Source of the DNA: Ignavibacteria bacterium
Lineage (GTDB): Bacteria > Bacteroidota > Ignavibacteria > Kapaibacteriales > UBA4661
DNA length: 64,000 bases
Assembly (NCBI GenBank): GCA_013298775.1
Contig: JAAFIV010000007.1
Span: 62,001-126,000 of the forward strand
Direction of reading: 5' to 3'
Part shown: piece by piece, positions 9,032 through 17,756 of the stretch
Position numbering within the stretch: the first letter of the stretch is position 1
How the letters are laid out: the number at the start of each line of letters is the position of its first letter
Made by a program: the position numbers and the translations under genes
The notes under the pieces: model-generated
What the model saw: only the letters and a program-made list of their open reading frames with translations
Told to the model about the DNA's origin: nothing
Databases searched by the model: none

Positions 9032-10579
9032 ATGGCAATCCTCAAGCCCGATGCGGAATGGCAAACCCTTGTAAGCCGCGTAAAATCTATCCTTCCTGAA
9101 GCATTTGCTTCTAACGGGAATGTACTAAATTTGAAATGCGGCGAATGGCGCAATCCAGGCAACAGCAAACTCTTTCTCTCGCCCATTGACGGCTCGCCGC
9201 TTGGCGCGTACCCGATGCTCGACCTTGAAGGTGGCAAGCGTGCGGTACAGTTTGCCCGCGAGGAGTTCAATGCGTGGTCAAAAGTTGATTTAGAAACCCG
9301 CAAAGCCCGTGTTCACGAGTGTTTGCAGCTTTTGCGGCAGCACCACGAGCTTTTAGCATATCTGCTCGTGTGGGAAATTGGAAAGCCCTTCCAGCAAGCA
9401 ATGGTCAGCGTTGATAGGTGTATTACGGGCGTGGAATGGTACATTGGGGAAATTGAAGTGATGCTGCACGGACGCGCTCGCAAGCCGCTTGGGCTTATTT
9501 CCAACATTGCATCGTGGAATTATCCTTTGTCCGTGTTGGTTCATTCTATGCTCGTGCAAGTGTTGGCGGGCAATTCCGTCATTGCCAAAACTCCGTCGGA
9601 TGGCGGTTTGTACGCGCTGACGCTTGCCGTCGGATTGGCGCGGCGAGCGGGCTTGCCTGTGTCGCTCGTGAGCGGCTCTGGAGGCGAGCTTTCGGACGCG
9701 CTTGTGCGCAACGACAACGTTGATTGTTTGGCGTTTGTCGGCGGAAAGTCCAACGGACGCGACATTGCGGCTGCTTTTTACGACCGCAACAAACGCTATA
9801 TGCTCGAAATGGAGGGCTTGAATGCGTATGGTGTATGGAATTTCAGCGATTGGACAAAACTTGCCGCGCAGCTAAAAAAGGGCTTTGAGTACGGCAAACA
9901 GCGTTGTACCGCCTATCCGCGCTTTGTGGTGCAGCGTAGCCTTGTGCCAGATTTTATGGATACCTATCTCGGTGTGGCGAAATCACTCACCTTTGGGCAT
10001 CCGCTTCTGGTGGACAATGCCGCCGACGCACCGCCACAACTGGATTTCGGTCCGCTTATCAATAGCCGCAAAGTGAATGATTTGCAAGTGATGTTTAGCG
10101 AAGCCGTGAGCAATGGTGCGGTGTGCCTGTATCAAGGAAAGTTCGATGAATCGCGCTTTTTGGAAGGACAAGATATTTCTGCCTACTTCACGCCGCGCTT
10201 GCTCACGAACATCCCGCGCAAAGTAAAACTCTATCAAAACGAAGCCTTCGGACCAATGGACACCCTTGTCGTCGTTGATACCGTCGAGGAAATGATTGAA
10301 GAAATGAACGTCTCCAACGGCTCGCTCGTCTGCTCGGTTGCCAGCGACGATGAACAGCTTGTCAAGCGCATTGCACCTGAGCTTCGTGGCTTCAAAGTTG
10401 GCGCGAATACCGTGCGCTCGCGCGGCGACAAAGATGAGATTTTTGGCGGCATAGGACAATCATGGAAAGGCTGTTTTGTGGGCGGAAAATACTTGGTCGA
10501 ATCCGTAACGGTCGGTATGCCCGGAGAACGTTTGCATGGCAATTTCCCTGATTATACCTTGCTTCCAGAGCATCGGTAG
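9032..10579 (+). CDS. NAD(P)-dependent aldehyde dehydrogenase family protein
   Basis: A 515-residue cytoplasmic ALDH-superfamily enzyme that should oxidise an aldehyde to the acid. The start ATG at 9032 has an AGGGAG Shine-Dalgarno 8 bases upstream; a TTG at 9014 is a poorer choice. The N-terminal cofactor region has the ALDH pattern SNIASWNYPL and AGNSVIAKTPSDGG. The general-base glutamate is in LEMEGLN (Glu261) and the catalytic cysteine in KQRCTAYPR (Cys292); NEAFGPMDTLVVVD corresponds to the conserved NEIFGPV region. These key residues are present, so it is probably active. The spelling LEMEGLN and RCTAYP diverges from the usual LELGGKN and GQVCTA, so the subfamily and substrate cannot be named. 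It stands alone between palindromic elements. Confidence 0.88.
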   Translation: MAILKPDAEWQTLVSRVKSILPEAFASNGNVLNLKCGEWRNPGNSKLFLSPIDGSPLGAYPMLDLEGGKRAVQFAREEFNAWSKVDLETRKARVHECLQLLRQHHELLAYLLVWEIGKPFQQAMVSVDRCITGVEWYIGEIEVMLHGRARKPLGLISNIASWNYPLSVLVHSMLVQVLAGNSVIAKTPSDGGLYALTLAVGLARRAGLPVSLVSGSGGELSDALVRNDNVDCLAFVGGKSNGRDIAAAFYDRNKRYMLEMEGLNAYGVWNFSDWTKLAAQLKKGFEYGKQRCTAYPRFVVQRSLVPDFMDTYLGVAKSLTFGHPLLVDNAADAPPQLDFGPLINSRKVNDLQVMFSEAVSNGAVCLYQGKFDESRFLEGQDISAYFTPRLLTNIPRKVKLYQNEAFGPMDTLVVVDTVEEMIEEMNVSNGSLVCSVASDDEQLVKRIAPELRGFKVGANTVRSRGDKDEIFGGIGQSWKGCFVGGKYLVESVTVGMPGERLHGNFPDYTLLPEHR

Positions 10580-10628
10580 TATCCAATACTTATACTTGTT
10601 TTTATCTTTTTACAAACATTCCTCATTG

Positions 10629-10765
10629 CACGACAAAATTTCTTCAATAGTAGCACAGACATTCTTGTCTGTGAGTATTAGTGCGGGTCTCAGGCGACAA
10701 ACACAGACAAGAATGTCTGTGCCACTAAAGTCTGAATCTACAAACGCTGAAGGAATTTTGTCGTG
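10629..10765. repeat. palindromic element, complete copy
   Basis: Outer ends CACGACAAAATTTCTTCA and TGAAGGAATTTTGTCGTG match at 17 of 18 positions. The inner arms (about 10650-10673 and 10702-10725) carry CACAGACATTCTTGTCTGTG and its inverse. It fills the gap between the aldehyde dehydrogenase and dipeptidase genes and ends 20 bases before the dipeptidase start. Confidence 0.92.
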
Positions 10766-10785
10766 GATTCACAAAACCCCTTTCT

Positions 10786-11802
10786 ATGGCTCTTGAAACC
10801 TCACTTCCCGTCTTCGACCTTCATTGCGATTTGCTGTCGTATCTCACCGCCGTTCCCGATGCCGACCCCGTTCATACGGAGGACATTGGCGCGTCGCTTT
10901 CGGCATTGCGTGAAGGGAACGTCAAAGTTCAAACAATGGCAATTTACGTGGCAACCGACGATGAAGGCAGCGTCGAATCTGGCATTGAACAAAGTGTTGC
11001 GTTTTTGGAATTGATTGATAATTATTCCGACTACGTGCAACATTTGGATAATGCTGAGGATTGGAGCGATGTGCTGGAATCCGAAAAAACCACTATCATT
11101 GCCGCGATTGAAAATGCAAACGCTTTTTGCAGCGAAGACGACGACTTGGACGACGGTTTTGCGATGCTCGAAACGATGCTCGAAAACACAGGCGGACTGC
11201 TCTACATCTCGCTGACGCACAATGACGAAAACCGCTTCGGTGGCGGGAACGACGCACCTGGCGTAGGCTTGAAAGAAGATGGAAAATTGCTGTTGGAATT
11301 TTTGCACGAAATGAATATCGCGGTGGATTTAGCGCACACCAGCGACGCGCTTGCTGCCGATATTTTGAACTTCATTGATGCCCGCAACCTTGACGTTGCC
11401 GTGCTTGCAAGCCATTCCAATTTCCGCAGCGTCCACGACCACGCGCGAAATCTGCCCGAAGAACTCGTGCAAGAAATTGTGCGGCGTGGCGGGCTTATCG
11501 GCATGAATTTTTACCGCGAATTTATTCACGACACGGACCCCGATAAACTTTTTGCGCACATTTTGCATGGCATTGAACAAGGCGCGGGAGCGCATCTCGC
11601 CTTTGGTTCAGACTTTTTCTACTCTGCTGGCACCGATGAAGACGAAGAAGAGGATACCGAAGAAGATTTCTTCCACGAACACCGCAATTCCGCCCAGTTC
11701 CCGCATATTATCTCGCGTCTGAGCGATATACTGCCAGAAGAACAGCTCCACCGCCTCGCCTACGCAAATACCTACAATTTTTTGCAACGTTTATGGGGAT
11801 AA
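10786..11802 (+). CDS. membrane-dipeptidase-family (M19) metallopeptidase
   Basis: A 338-residue member of the renal dipeptidase/M19 family, zinc enzymes that hydrolyse dipeptides. Family motifs are visible: FDLHCDLL near the N-terminus (HxD metal ligands His13 and Asp15), SLTHNDENRFGG, VDLAHTSD, ASHSNFRSVHDHARN and the C-terminal LAFGSDF. There is no signal peptide, so it is probably cytoplasmic. An acidic insertion (DEDEEEDTEEDFFHEH, about residues 281-296) is unusual. The gene overlaps the start of trmO by 10 bases, which suggests co-transcription. A palindromic element lies immediately upstream. Substrate specificity cannot be inferred. Confidence 0.88.
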   Translation: MALETSLPVFDLHCDLLSYLTAVPDADPVHTEDIGASLSALREGNVKVQTMAIYVATDDEGSVESGIEQSVAFLELIDNYSDYVQHLDNAEDWSDVLESEKTTIIAAIENANAFCSEDDDLDDGFAMLETMLENTGGLLYISLTHNDENRFGGGNDAPGVGLKEDGKLLLEFLHEMNIAVDLAHTSDALAADILNFIDARNLDVAVLASHSNFRSVHDHARNLPEELVQEIVRRGGLIGMNFYREFIHDTDPDKLFAHILHGIEQGAGAHLAFGSDFFYSAGTDEDEEEDTEEDFFHEHRNSAQFPHIISRLSDILPEEQLHRLAYANTYNFLQRLWG

Positions 11803-12674
11803 GTAATGATGCGCTCTCCAGCAAAGATGCGCGGCAATCAAACAACGCAGCAGCATTCACCTTCCAACCGATTGCTTTTGTGCGCACGGAGTTTCAGCGC
11901 AAATACGATGCTCCCCGCCAACCCGCACCAGAACAAGAATCTGTGGACAATTCCGAACATCAACACGGAGTAATTGAATTCCTTCCGCACCGCAATTTCG
12001 AGCAAGCACTCGCCGATATGCAAGGAATAGAGCGGGTTTGGCTTATATATGTCTTTCACCATAACCTTTCGCATTGGAAACCGAAAGTGTTGCCGCCACG
12101 CGGACGCACCAAACGGGGCGTGTTTGCTACACGCGCACCGTATCGCCCGAATCCCATCGGTTTGTCGCTTGTCAAAGTCAAGGAAATACGCGGCTTGCAG
12201 ATGTTTATTGGAAATTGTGATGTGCTGGACGGCACGCCAATCCTTGATGTAAAGCCCTATTTGCCCGAATACGATTCCTTTCCCGATTCCACAACGGGCT
12301 GGTGGGGCATTGAGCGAGCGCAAGAACACGAATATTCCGTTGAAATGAGCCTGAAAGCCGCAGAACAACAGGCTTTCTTGCTTCGGCACGGCGTTTCAGC
12401 AATCGAGAAAATGTGCGCTGTGCTGAGGCGCGACCCGCACCCACATCCGTATCAGCGCGTGAAAGTGATTGGAGAAATTGATGGAGAAATTGATGGAGAA
12501 ATTGACAGAGAAACATACTACGAAATAGCGCGTCAAGACTGGCGTTTGCGCTATTGCATCCGCGAAAAAAAGGTGATTGTACGCGAATGTAGAAGCGGAT
12601 TTTCCCCAGGCGCAATTCCCTCCAATGCCGCATTACATCAGGCTTTCTGGGAGTATTGGTGCGACAAGGAATAA
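11793..12674 (+). CDS. trmO: tRNA (N6-threonylcarbamoyladenosine(37)-N6)-methyltransferase TrmO
   Basis: A 293-residue TsaA/YaeB-family protein. In E. coli TrmO uses S-adenosylmethionine to methylate t6A37 of tRNA-Thr. The N-terminal beta-barrel starts at FTFQPIAFVRTEF; the family core has the typical PPRGRTKRGVFATRAPYRPNP pattern (here around residues 103-123), followed by IGLSLVKV and LDGTPILDVKPYLPEYDSF. The C-terminal portion is longer than in E. coli and includes a small GEIDGEIDGEID repeat (about residues 228-239). It overlaps the dipeptidase gene by 10 bases. No sign of damage. Confidence 0.93.
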   Translation: MGISNDALSSKDARQSNNAAAFTFQPIAFVRTEFQRKYDAPRQPAPEQESVDNSEHQHGVIEFLPHRNFEQALADMQGIERVWLIYVFHHNLSHWKPKVLPPRGRTKRGVFATRAPYRPNPIGLSLVKVKEIRGLQMFIGNCDVLDGTPILDVKPYLPEYDSFPDSTTGWWGIERAQEHEYSVEMSLKAAEQQAFLLRHGVSAIEKMCAVLRRDPHPHPYQRVKVIGEIDGEIDGEIDRETYYEIARQDWRLRYCIREKKVIVRECRSGFSPGAIPSNAALHQAFWEYWCDKE

Positions 12675-12880
12675 GTGCAGTAATAAAATAATCCTGTCAA
12701 ACGGCGGAAGAGCGAAAATAAAATCTTGGTGTACGTTGCTCTTCTGCAAAAAATTGGCACAAAAAATGCTTCGCTAGAAAGTGTAGCAAAAAGGAAACGA
12801 TTTCTGCAAGAAAATTGACCTTCCTTTTCAAAAAACTTTTGCTGAAAGCATTTCTTCACACAGATTCACGAGGCGGCACA

Positions 12881-13099
12881 ATGATTAAGAAACTAGCTAT
12901 TGAGGACGGGCGGCGCGTTGTTTTGAAGCGCGAAGAAGGAGACCGTACCTTTTTTACTCAGGGCGTGATTGCATATGAAGGGCGGCTCTGGTACGCCATT
13001 CTTCTGGAAAATGAAGCATTGGTAAAAATTCGCAAAAATAGCGGCAAGGAATACCGCGTAAAATACGGCGGCTGGACGCTGTGCGAGATTAACAGCTAA
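12881..13099 (+). CDS. small protein of unknown function
   Basis: A 72-residue protein beginning MIKKLAIEDGRRVVLKREEG. The ATG at 12881 follows GAGGCGG and is preferred over an in-frame start at 12815, whose leader is non-descript. The sequence alternates short strands (FTQGVIAYEGRLWYAILLEN, EYRVKYGGWTLCEIN), suggesting a small beta-barrel or SH3-like fold, but I recognise no family. It lies between trmO and the convergent GAF protein gene. Its stop is followed by the GGATGAA post-stop repeat. Confidence 0.6.
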   Translation: MIKKLAIEDGRRVVLKREEGDRTFFTQGVIAYEGRLWYAILLENEALVKIRKNSGKEYRVKYGGWTLCEINS

Positions 13100-13101
13100 G
13101 A

Positions 13102-13132
13102 GAAGGATGAAAGAGGAGGGCTGAGGGATGAA
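13102..13132 (+). repeat. post-stop GGATGAA/GAGGGCTGAGGGAT repeat, copy 2
   Basis: Directly after a TAA stop: GAAGGATGAAAGAGGAGGG then CTGAGGGATGAAGG. It matches positions 11-41 (other strand) in sequence and in placement relative to the stop codon. Confidence 0.5.
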
Positions 13133-13159
13133 GGTCTGGAAGCCTTATACAATCAGGCT

Positions 13160-13192
13160 TTCGTAGCGCGGACACTCTTGTCTGCGCAGCTC
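13160..13192. repeat. single-arm fragment of palindromic element
   Basis: CTTTCGTAGCGCGGACACTC followed by TTGTCTGCGC is one GC-type arm. Its right end touches the stop codon of the GAF/GGDEF-like gene read on the minus strand. No second arm is present. Confidence 0.7.
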
Positions 13193-16100
13193 TTATGCAA
13201 AGACATTTACGCGGTTTGTGGCTTGTGAAGCTAGTTGCAGTGCTTGTTCGGCGTGGGTGAAAAGTTCTTCGGTGGTGGATTGTTTCAAAAGCTCTGCAAG
13301 CCCGATACTTGCTGTGATGGTGAATTGTTTGCCTTTCACGTTGATTGGTTTTCCCGCAATTTCTCGGCGCAAGCGTTCTGCCCACATCTGCGCTTCATTG
13401 GTCGTTTTTCCATTCAAGCACACACCGACAATATTCCCCAAATACCGCCCCACTACATCGTTCTCGCGGAGATGCGCTTTTACATTTTCGCTAAAAAGAC
13501 GGAAAAGTTCTTCCTTCAGCGTGTCATTTTTCGCAAACGCTGCGTACTCGTCCAGTTTTATGAGCGCAATGCTCATCGTGCTTCCCGCTTCCCGTGCTTT
13601 CGCCATTTCCTGCCGAATTTGCATCACAAAATCTATTGCTTCCACGATATTTTGCTGGGTTCGCTCATCCGCAACCAGGTCATTTGCTTTGCTTGCCGAT
13701 GAAGCCTGTGTTTGTGCGTGGTTCTGCACATAATCTTGCAACTGAATTTGCTCCAATGCCGTTCCTGCGTACTCACACGCCGTTTCCAAAATTTCAATGT
13801 CTTGCTTTGTGAGCCGCGTTTCGCCGTGTTCTTCGATGAACAGCGCACCGTAGCAGCGCGACACCGACACAAGCGGAATAGCAGTAAACGCAATCGCCGC
13901 CGATGCCAGTTCGCCTTCTGCCAAGCGCACAAAATTTGGCGTGAGATTTTGAAACCGATACGTGCGCCCATTGGTGATAGTTTTTCCCACCAAACTTGTT
14001 TCCAAAACAACCGTCGCGCCCAGCACTGACCGTGCTTCTACGATTTTTGTGTGCAAATTAGAAATGTACCACGCGGAGGTTTCATCGTTGTAAATGCAGG
14101 TTCCCATCGTGGAATACGGCACAAGGCGCATGAGCGAGCGAATAAGAGCAGTGCAGATGTCTTCGCCCGTGCGTTCGGGCTTCAGCGTGAGTTGGCGGAA
14201 GGTGTCGATTGCTTCCAGTGTTCGTGCGGCTTGTAGGAGGTCGTATTTTTCGGTGTAGCTTTGAATTAAACCAGAAATGAGTTTGGTAAAATGTCCCAGA
14301 AAGCTCACCGTTGCGTTGTCGTAAGCATCGTCTTCGGAAGAATCTGCCGTCAGAATGCCTACCACTGCTTGATTGTAGAACACTGGCACACCAACAAAGG
14401 AGCGCGTTCCCGCAGCACTTGTATAATAGGGCAAGAGCGTCAATTCCGCATCAGTGCTAATTTCCGTTAAGATTTCAGGGCTACCACTCAGAGCAATCTG
14501 ACTCAAAGTATCCGTCTCGGAGAGAGTAATGGTGCGGTGTTCAATGGTATTCGCACTATCGGAGATTTTTGCTTCCATCGTCAGTTGTTTGCGGTCGGCG
14601 GCGTACCACCAATAGGCGGCGGTGCGAGCATTCATCGCGCTTCGGATAGCCATCAGGATTCGTTGCAGGAGAAAATCGAACTCACGGCGCGGCTCATTTT
14701 TCACCACTTCTGGTGTTTCCTCTGCAATTTCATCCATCGTAACGGTGAGCTTCTTGCGCCGATGCGAAACCGCTTCTTCGGGCAATTCGTGCGATGCGTC
14801 CGAAGCCGCTATTTTGCTTGCGTTGAGCTTGTTTGTCTCTGGCTTTTCTGGGCGATAATTTTTCAGGTCAGCCGCTTGCGCCGCCGCAACCGCGTCCGCA
14901 GTACGTTCCGCACCTCCAGACGATACCTGCGCTGAAACTGCACTAATCTCGCGGATTTCTTTCTCCACCGTCGCAATGTGCAAAGCGGCTTTGGAAGCGC
15001 GTGAAACCTTCTCTTGCAGGTCTTCTGACTCCGTTATTTGTGCTGTCGGCTCGGATTGGTCATTAGTTGATTGGTCATTGGTTGATTGGTCATTGGTTGA
15101 TTGGTCATTGGTTGATTGGTCATTCGTCATTGGTTGATTCGTCGTTGGTGCAATCGTGTTATCGTCAGTCGAATGACCAATTTCCAATGACACATGACCC
15201 TCTTCCACTCTCACTTCATCGCTTTTTTTTTTCGCTAGCTCTTCTTGGAAGGCAGTATTGGTGCTGCTTGCGCCAACTTCTACGCTTGGCATTTTCCCTA
15301 AGATGCGAAACTCACCACCTTCTTCATCGTCAAAATCTGCGCCGAGCAAGGTTTCATCAAGCGCGGGAGCAGTGTAGTTTCCTGGCGTTGGCAGCGTGGA
15401 TGTGCGGGTAAATGGCTGTGGTGCTGGGGTAACGGGCGCAGGTGCGGGAGCTTTCTTCAAGGATTCTGGCAAATCCGATTCGCCAATCGCCACCGTTGGC
15501 GTGAAGTCGTTTCGCATGGACGCGCCTTCGTCGGCATCATCGAAAACGAGGACTTTTTTAGCAAAGGTTGTTGTTGAAGTGCTTGAAGAGCGTACTGCGT
15601 CTGGTTTTGTGCTTGATTGAGGAATGTTTTGTGTTGCAGCCGCATTCGCACTTCCAAGTACGGGTGCGCTTTGCAAGGGCGTAAATTTTTCTGGCGCAAT
15701 TACGAGTTGAACATCATCAAAATCAGCAGCTTCATCGAAATCATCAAAGACCAATCGCTTGGGTAAGGCTTGATTACTGGGCGGATTGGTTGTTGGAGCA
15801 GTTGCGGGAATACGTGTTTTCTCAAGAGGTTGCTCGTTTGCTGCTGGCGGTGCGGTCTGCGAGGCTTGTATTGGTGAGCTTTTTGGGGAATTAACCTTGT
15901 CTTTATTTTTCTTGTTGTTGCCGGTTTGTGCTGGCGAATTACCAGCAGATGGCGTAGATGCTGGTGTTGAGCTTGTTGCCGCATTTGTTGCCGCATTTGG
16001 TACGGCGATTGTCGGCGCATCGTCAATTTCGCCAAAGGATTCCGCAAAATCGTCGAATACAAGACGCTTCGAGCCTGTTTCTTGTTTGACGGTAGTTTTA

Positions 16101-16360
16101 AAATCGGCAACATCAGAAACGGTTTTTGCGGGTTTCATTGTCGTGGGCTGTAACGCTGATAAATCCTTCACGCGCTGGGCATACAGCACAAAAAGAGCAA
16201 TGCTGCCCAAAATCGAAATACACACACCAATAAGGCGCACGGGCAGGTCTTCCATGAACGCCGCAATCGCAATTCCAATCGCGATAACAAGGAATGCTGG
16301 TACGTCAGTGGGAGCATTGAAGAGGCTGGAGAAGCCTTTGCGTGGTGATTCTTGTGCCAT
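13193..16360 (-). CDS. membrane protein with GAF domains and a degenerate GGDEF domain
   Basis: A 1055-residue protein. The start is placed at MAQESPRKGFSS (16360), because the longer frame runs into a dispersed repeat. Two membrane helices (about residues 19-36 VPAFLVIAIGIAIAAFM and 42-61) are followed by 480 residues of low-complexity Pro/Ala/Ser/Thr sequence with recurring KRLVFDDFDE-like motifs and a tandem NDQST repeat. Two GAF-type sensory domains follow (about 555-705 and 715-885). The C-terminal 140 residues look like a diguanylate cyclase fold (MSIALIKLDEYAAF, KQFTITASIGLAEL, FTHAEQALQLASQ), but the signature GGDEF loop reads GRYLGNIVG. It is therefore unlikely to make c-di-GMP and may be a regulatory pseudo-enzyme. 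The ligand is unknown. Confidence 0.85.
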   Translation of the reverse strand: MAQESPRKGFSSLFNAPTDVPAFLVIAIGIAIAAFMEDLPVRLIGVCISILGSIALFVLYAQRVKDLSALQPTTMKPAKTVSDVADFKTTVKQETGSKRLVFDDFAESFGEIDDAPTIAVPNAATNAATSSTPASTPSAGNSPAQTGNNKKNKDKVNSPKSSPIQASQTAPPAANEQPLEKTRIPATAPTTNPPSNQALPKRLVFDDFDEAADFDDVQLVIAPEKFTPLQSAPVLGSANAAATQNIPQSSTKPDAVRSSSTSTTTFAKKVLVFDDADEGASMRNDFTPTVAIGESDLPESLKKAPAPAPVTPAPQPFTRTSTLPTPGNYTAPALDETLLGADFDDEEGGEFRILGKMPSVEVGASSTNTAFQEELAKKKSDEVRVEEGHVSLEIGHSTDDNTIAPTTNQPMTNDQSTNDQSTNDQSTNDQSTNDQSEPTAQITESEDLQEKVSRASKAALHIATVEKEIREISAVSAQVSSGGAERTADAVAAAQAADLKNYRPEKPETNKLNASKIAASDASHELPEEAVSHRRKKLTVTMDEIAEETPEVVKNEPRREFDFLLQRILMAIRSAMNARTAAYWWYAADRKQLTMEAKISDSANTIEHRTITLSETDTLSQIALSGSPEILTEISTDAELTLLPYYTSAAGTRSFVGVPVFYNQAVVGILTADSSEDDAYDNATVSFLGHFTKLISGLIQSYTEKYDLLQAARTLEAIDTFRQLTLKPERTGEDICTALIRSLMRLVPYSTMGTCIYNDETSAWYISNLHTKIVEARSVLGATVVLETSLVGKTITNGRTYRFQNLTPNFVRLAEGELASAAIAFTAIPLVSVSRCYGALFIEEHGETRLTKQDIEILETACEYAGTALEQIQLQDYVQNHAQTQASSASKANDLVADERTQQNIVEAIDFVMQIRQEMAKAREAGSTMSIALIKLDEYAAFAKNDTLKEELFRLFSENVKAHLRENDVVGRYLGNIVGVCLNGKTTNEAQMWAERLRREIAGKPINVKGKQFTITASIGLAELLKQSTTEELFTHAEQALQLASQATNRVNVFA

Positions 16361-16382
16361 AGTTGCGATAAAAAAGCTCTCA

Positions 16383-16526
16383 GTACACGACAAAATTTCT
16401 TCAACAGTGGCACAGACATTCTTGTCTGTGAGCATTCGTAAGAGATTCAAGCGATAAACACAGACAGGAATGTCTGTGCCACGGAAGCCTGATTCTATCT
16501 GCTATTCAAAGATTCTATTCATGTAC
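16383..16526. repeat. palindromic element, nearly complete copy
   Basis: Left end GTACACGACAAAATTTCTTC; right end degenerate (TTCAAAGATT...ATGTAC). The inner arms are intact (CACAGACATTCTTGTCTGTG and its inverse with one change). It lies between the Nudix and GAF protein genes, 23 bases upstream of the latter's start. Confidence 0.9.
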
Positions 16527-16535
16527 CAAAAAAAA

Positions 16536-17075
16536 CTACAAAAAATCTTCTTGTGCCAAAAAAAGCTGCCAAGCAGCAAGCGTCATTCCATCCCAACATT
16601 CGCCGAGCCGAATCAAATTCATCAACTCTCTTCTCGAAACGCGCAATCGCTCGAACTCTTCGGATTCATCAGGCTTGGCGTGGGGTGCGGGCATGAGATT
16701 TTGCGCCAAAAATGCGGAGCAGATTTCATCGGTAATGCCATTGCACGGGTTAAATTCACCCAAAAAAGTGAGTTCACCTGAAAAGCCTGATTCTTCCTGC
16801 AATTCGCGCTGCGCCTGCTCTTCTACGCTGAGGTGGCGCAACTGCCCACCGCCTGGAAACTCAATGCTCACGCGGCGATTCAAGTAGCGATATTGCTTGG
16901 TGATGATAAACGTGTCGTCGTCGAAGCGCGGAACAATCATCACCGAGCCAGGTGTGTGGACGTAATGATAGTCGCCATGCGAGCCGTCGGGCTTTTCATA
17001 AACGTCAAACCCGTATTGCCAGTACGGGTTTGCGTCTTTTATCGAATGCGATATTTGCTTGAGTTCTTTGAGCAT
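16536..17075 (-). CDS. Nudix hydrolase
   Basis: A 179-residue Nudix-fold pyrophosphohydrolase, closest in layout to ADP-ribose or GDP-sugar pyrophosphatases. The Nudix helix is in FPGGGQLRHLSVEEQAQREL followed by QEESGF; the metal-binding REL-x-EE part is intact, but the first conserved Glu of the box is replaced by Leu. Strands before it (GSVMIVPRFDDDTFIITKQY) and the sequence FNPCNGITDE after it match the ADPRase-like group. The start ATG at 17075 gives a full-length protein. The gene is flanked on both sides by palindromic elements. Substrate not predictable. Confidence 0.88.
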   Translation of the reverse strand: MLKELKQISHSIKDANPYWQYGFDVYEKPDGSHGDYHYVHTPGSVMIVPRFDDDTFIITKQYRYLNRRVSIEFPGGGQLRHLSVEEQAQRELQEESGFSGELTFLGEFNPCNGITDEICSAFLAQNLMPAPHAKPDESEEFERLRVSRRELMNLIRLGECWDGMTLAAWQLFLAQEDFL

Positions 17076-17121
17076 AGCAGCTACATCTCAGAAATTTTCA
17101 AAAAGTAAATGCAAAATGTTC

Positions 17122-17200
17122 AGTGGCACAGACATTCTTGTCTGTGAGTGTTAGTGAGGGATTCAGGTGAAAAAACACAAACAAGAATGTCTGTGCCACT
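17122..17200. repeat. palindromic element, core copy
   Basis: AGTGGCACAGACATTCTTGT at the left and the inverse ending TGTCTGTGCCACT at the right, with the usual TTCAGGTGA-like spacer. The outer flanks (AAGTAAATG.. and ..ATCACTT) are only weakly inverted. It lies between ndk and the Nudix gene. Confidence 0.9.
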
Positions 17201-17247
17201 ATGAACTTTTATCACTTATTTTCTACCATCCCCAAAGAAGTTAAAAT

Positions 17248-17673
17248 TTAGCGAGCATTTGCCGCAATTTCCGCTTCGCTGAAGAAGAACGCGGTTTCAA
17301 TTTTTCCGTTCTCAACAGAATCCGAGCCGTGCGCAGCGTTTTCGCCTTTTGAGGAAGCAAAACGTTTGCGAATTGTGCCTTCTGCGGCTTCTGCGGGGTC
17401 GGTCGCGCCAATAAGCGTGCGGTAATCTGCCACAGCGTTGTCTTTTTCGAGCGCAATCACTACGGACGGACCACTGCTCATAAAATCAACCAATTCACCG
17501 TAGAATGGGCGTTCTTTGTGAACAGCATAAAATGCGCTTGCTTGTTCTTTGGTAATGCGAATCATTTTTACGCCAAGAATTTTGAACCCTGCTTGGGTCA
17601 TCATGGCGAGAATTTCACCGATAACGTTTTTACGAACCGCATCGGGTTTAATCATTGCAAAAGTGCGTTCCAT
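17248..17673 (-). CDS. ndk: nucleoside diphosphate kinase
   Basis: A 141-residue cytoplasmic enzyme that transfers the gamma-phosphate of ATP to nucleoside diphosphates. [16 protein letters not shown] is the canonical N-terminus, which fixes the start at 17673 (AAGG lies 6-9 bases upstream on the minus strand). The phospho-acceptor histidine is in NAAHGSDS, and the family motifs [10 protein letters not shown] and [17 protein letters not shown] are intact. Length fits the family. It lies downstream of sucD on the same strand with an 83-base gap; co-transcription is possible. Confidence 0.97.
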   Translation of the reverse strand: MERTFAMIKPDAVRKNVIGEILAMMTQAGFKILGVKMIRITKEQASAFYAVHKERPFYGELVDFMSSGPSVVIALEKDNAVADYRTLIGATDPAEAAEGTIRKRFASSKGENAAHGSDSVENGKIETAFFFSEAEIAANAR

Positions 17674-17756
17674 CGTGCCTTGTAAGAATGTTGAATGGTA
17701 AAAAATAAACGATGTCGTCCGCCAAAGAGCAGACGACATCAGGTGTTTGAGCTTCA

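Noticed and set aside
15058-15130. NDQST tandem repeat as a separate genetic element
   Set aside because: It is in frame within the linker of the GAF protein and best explained as a coding microsatellite-like expansion.
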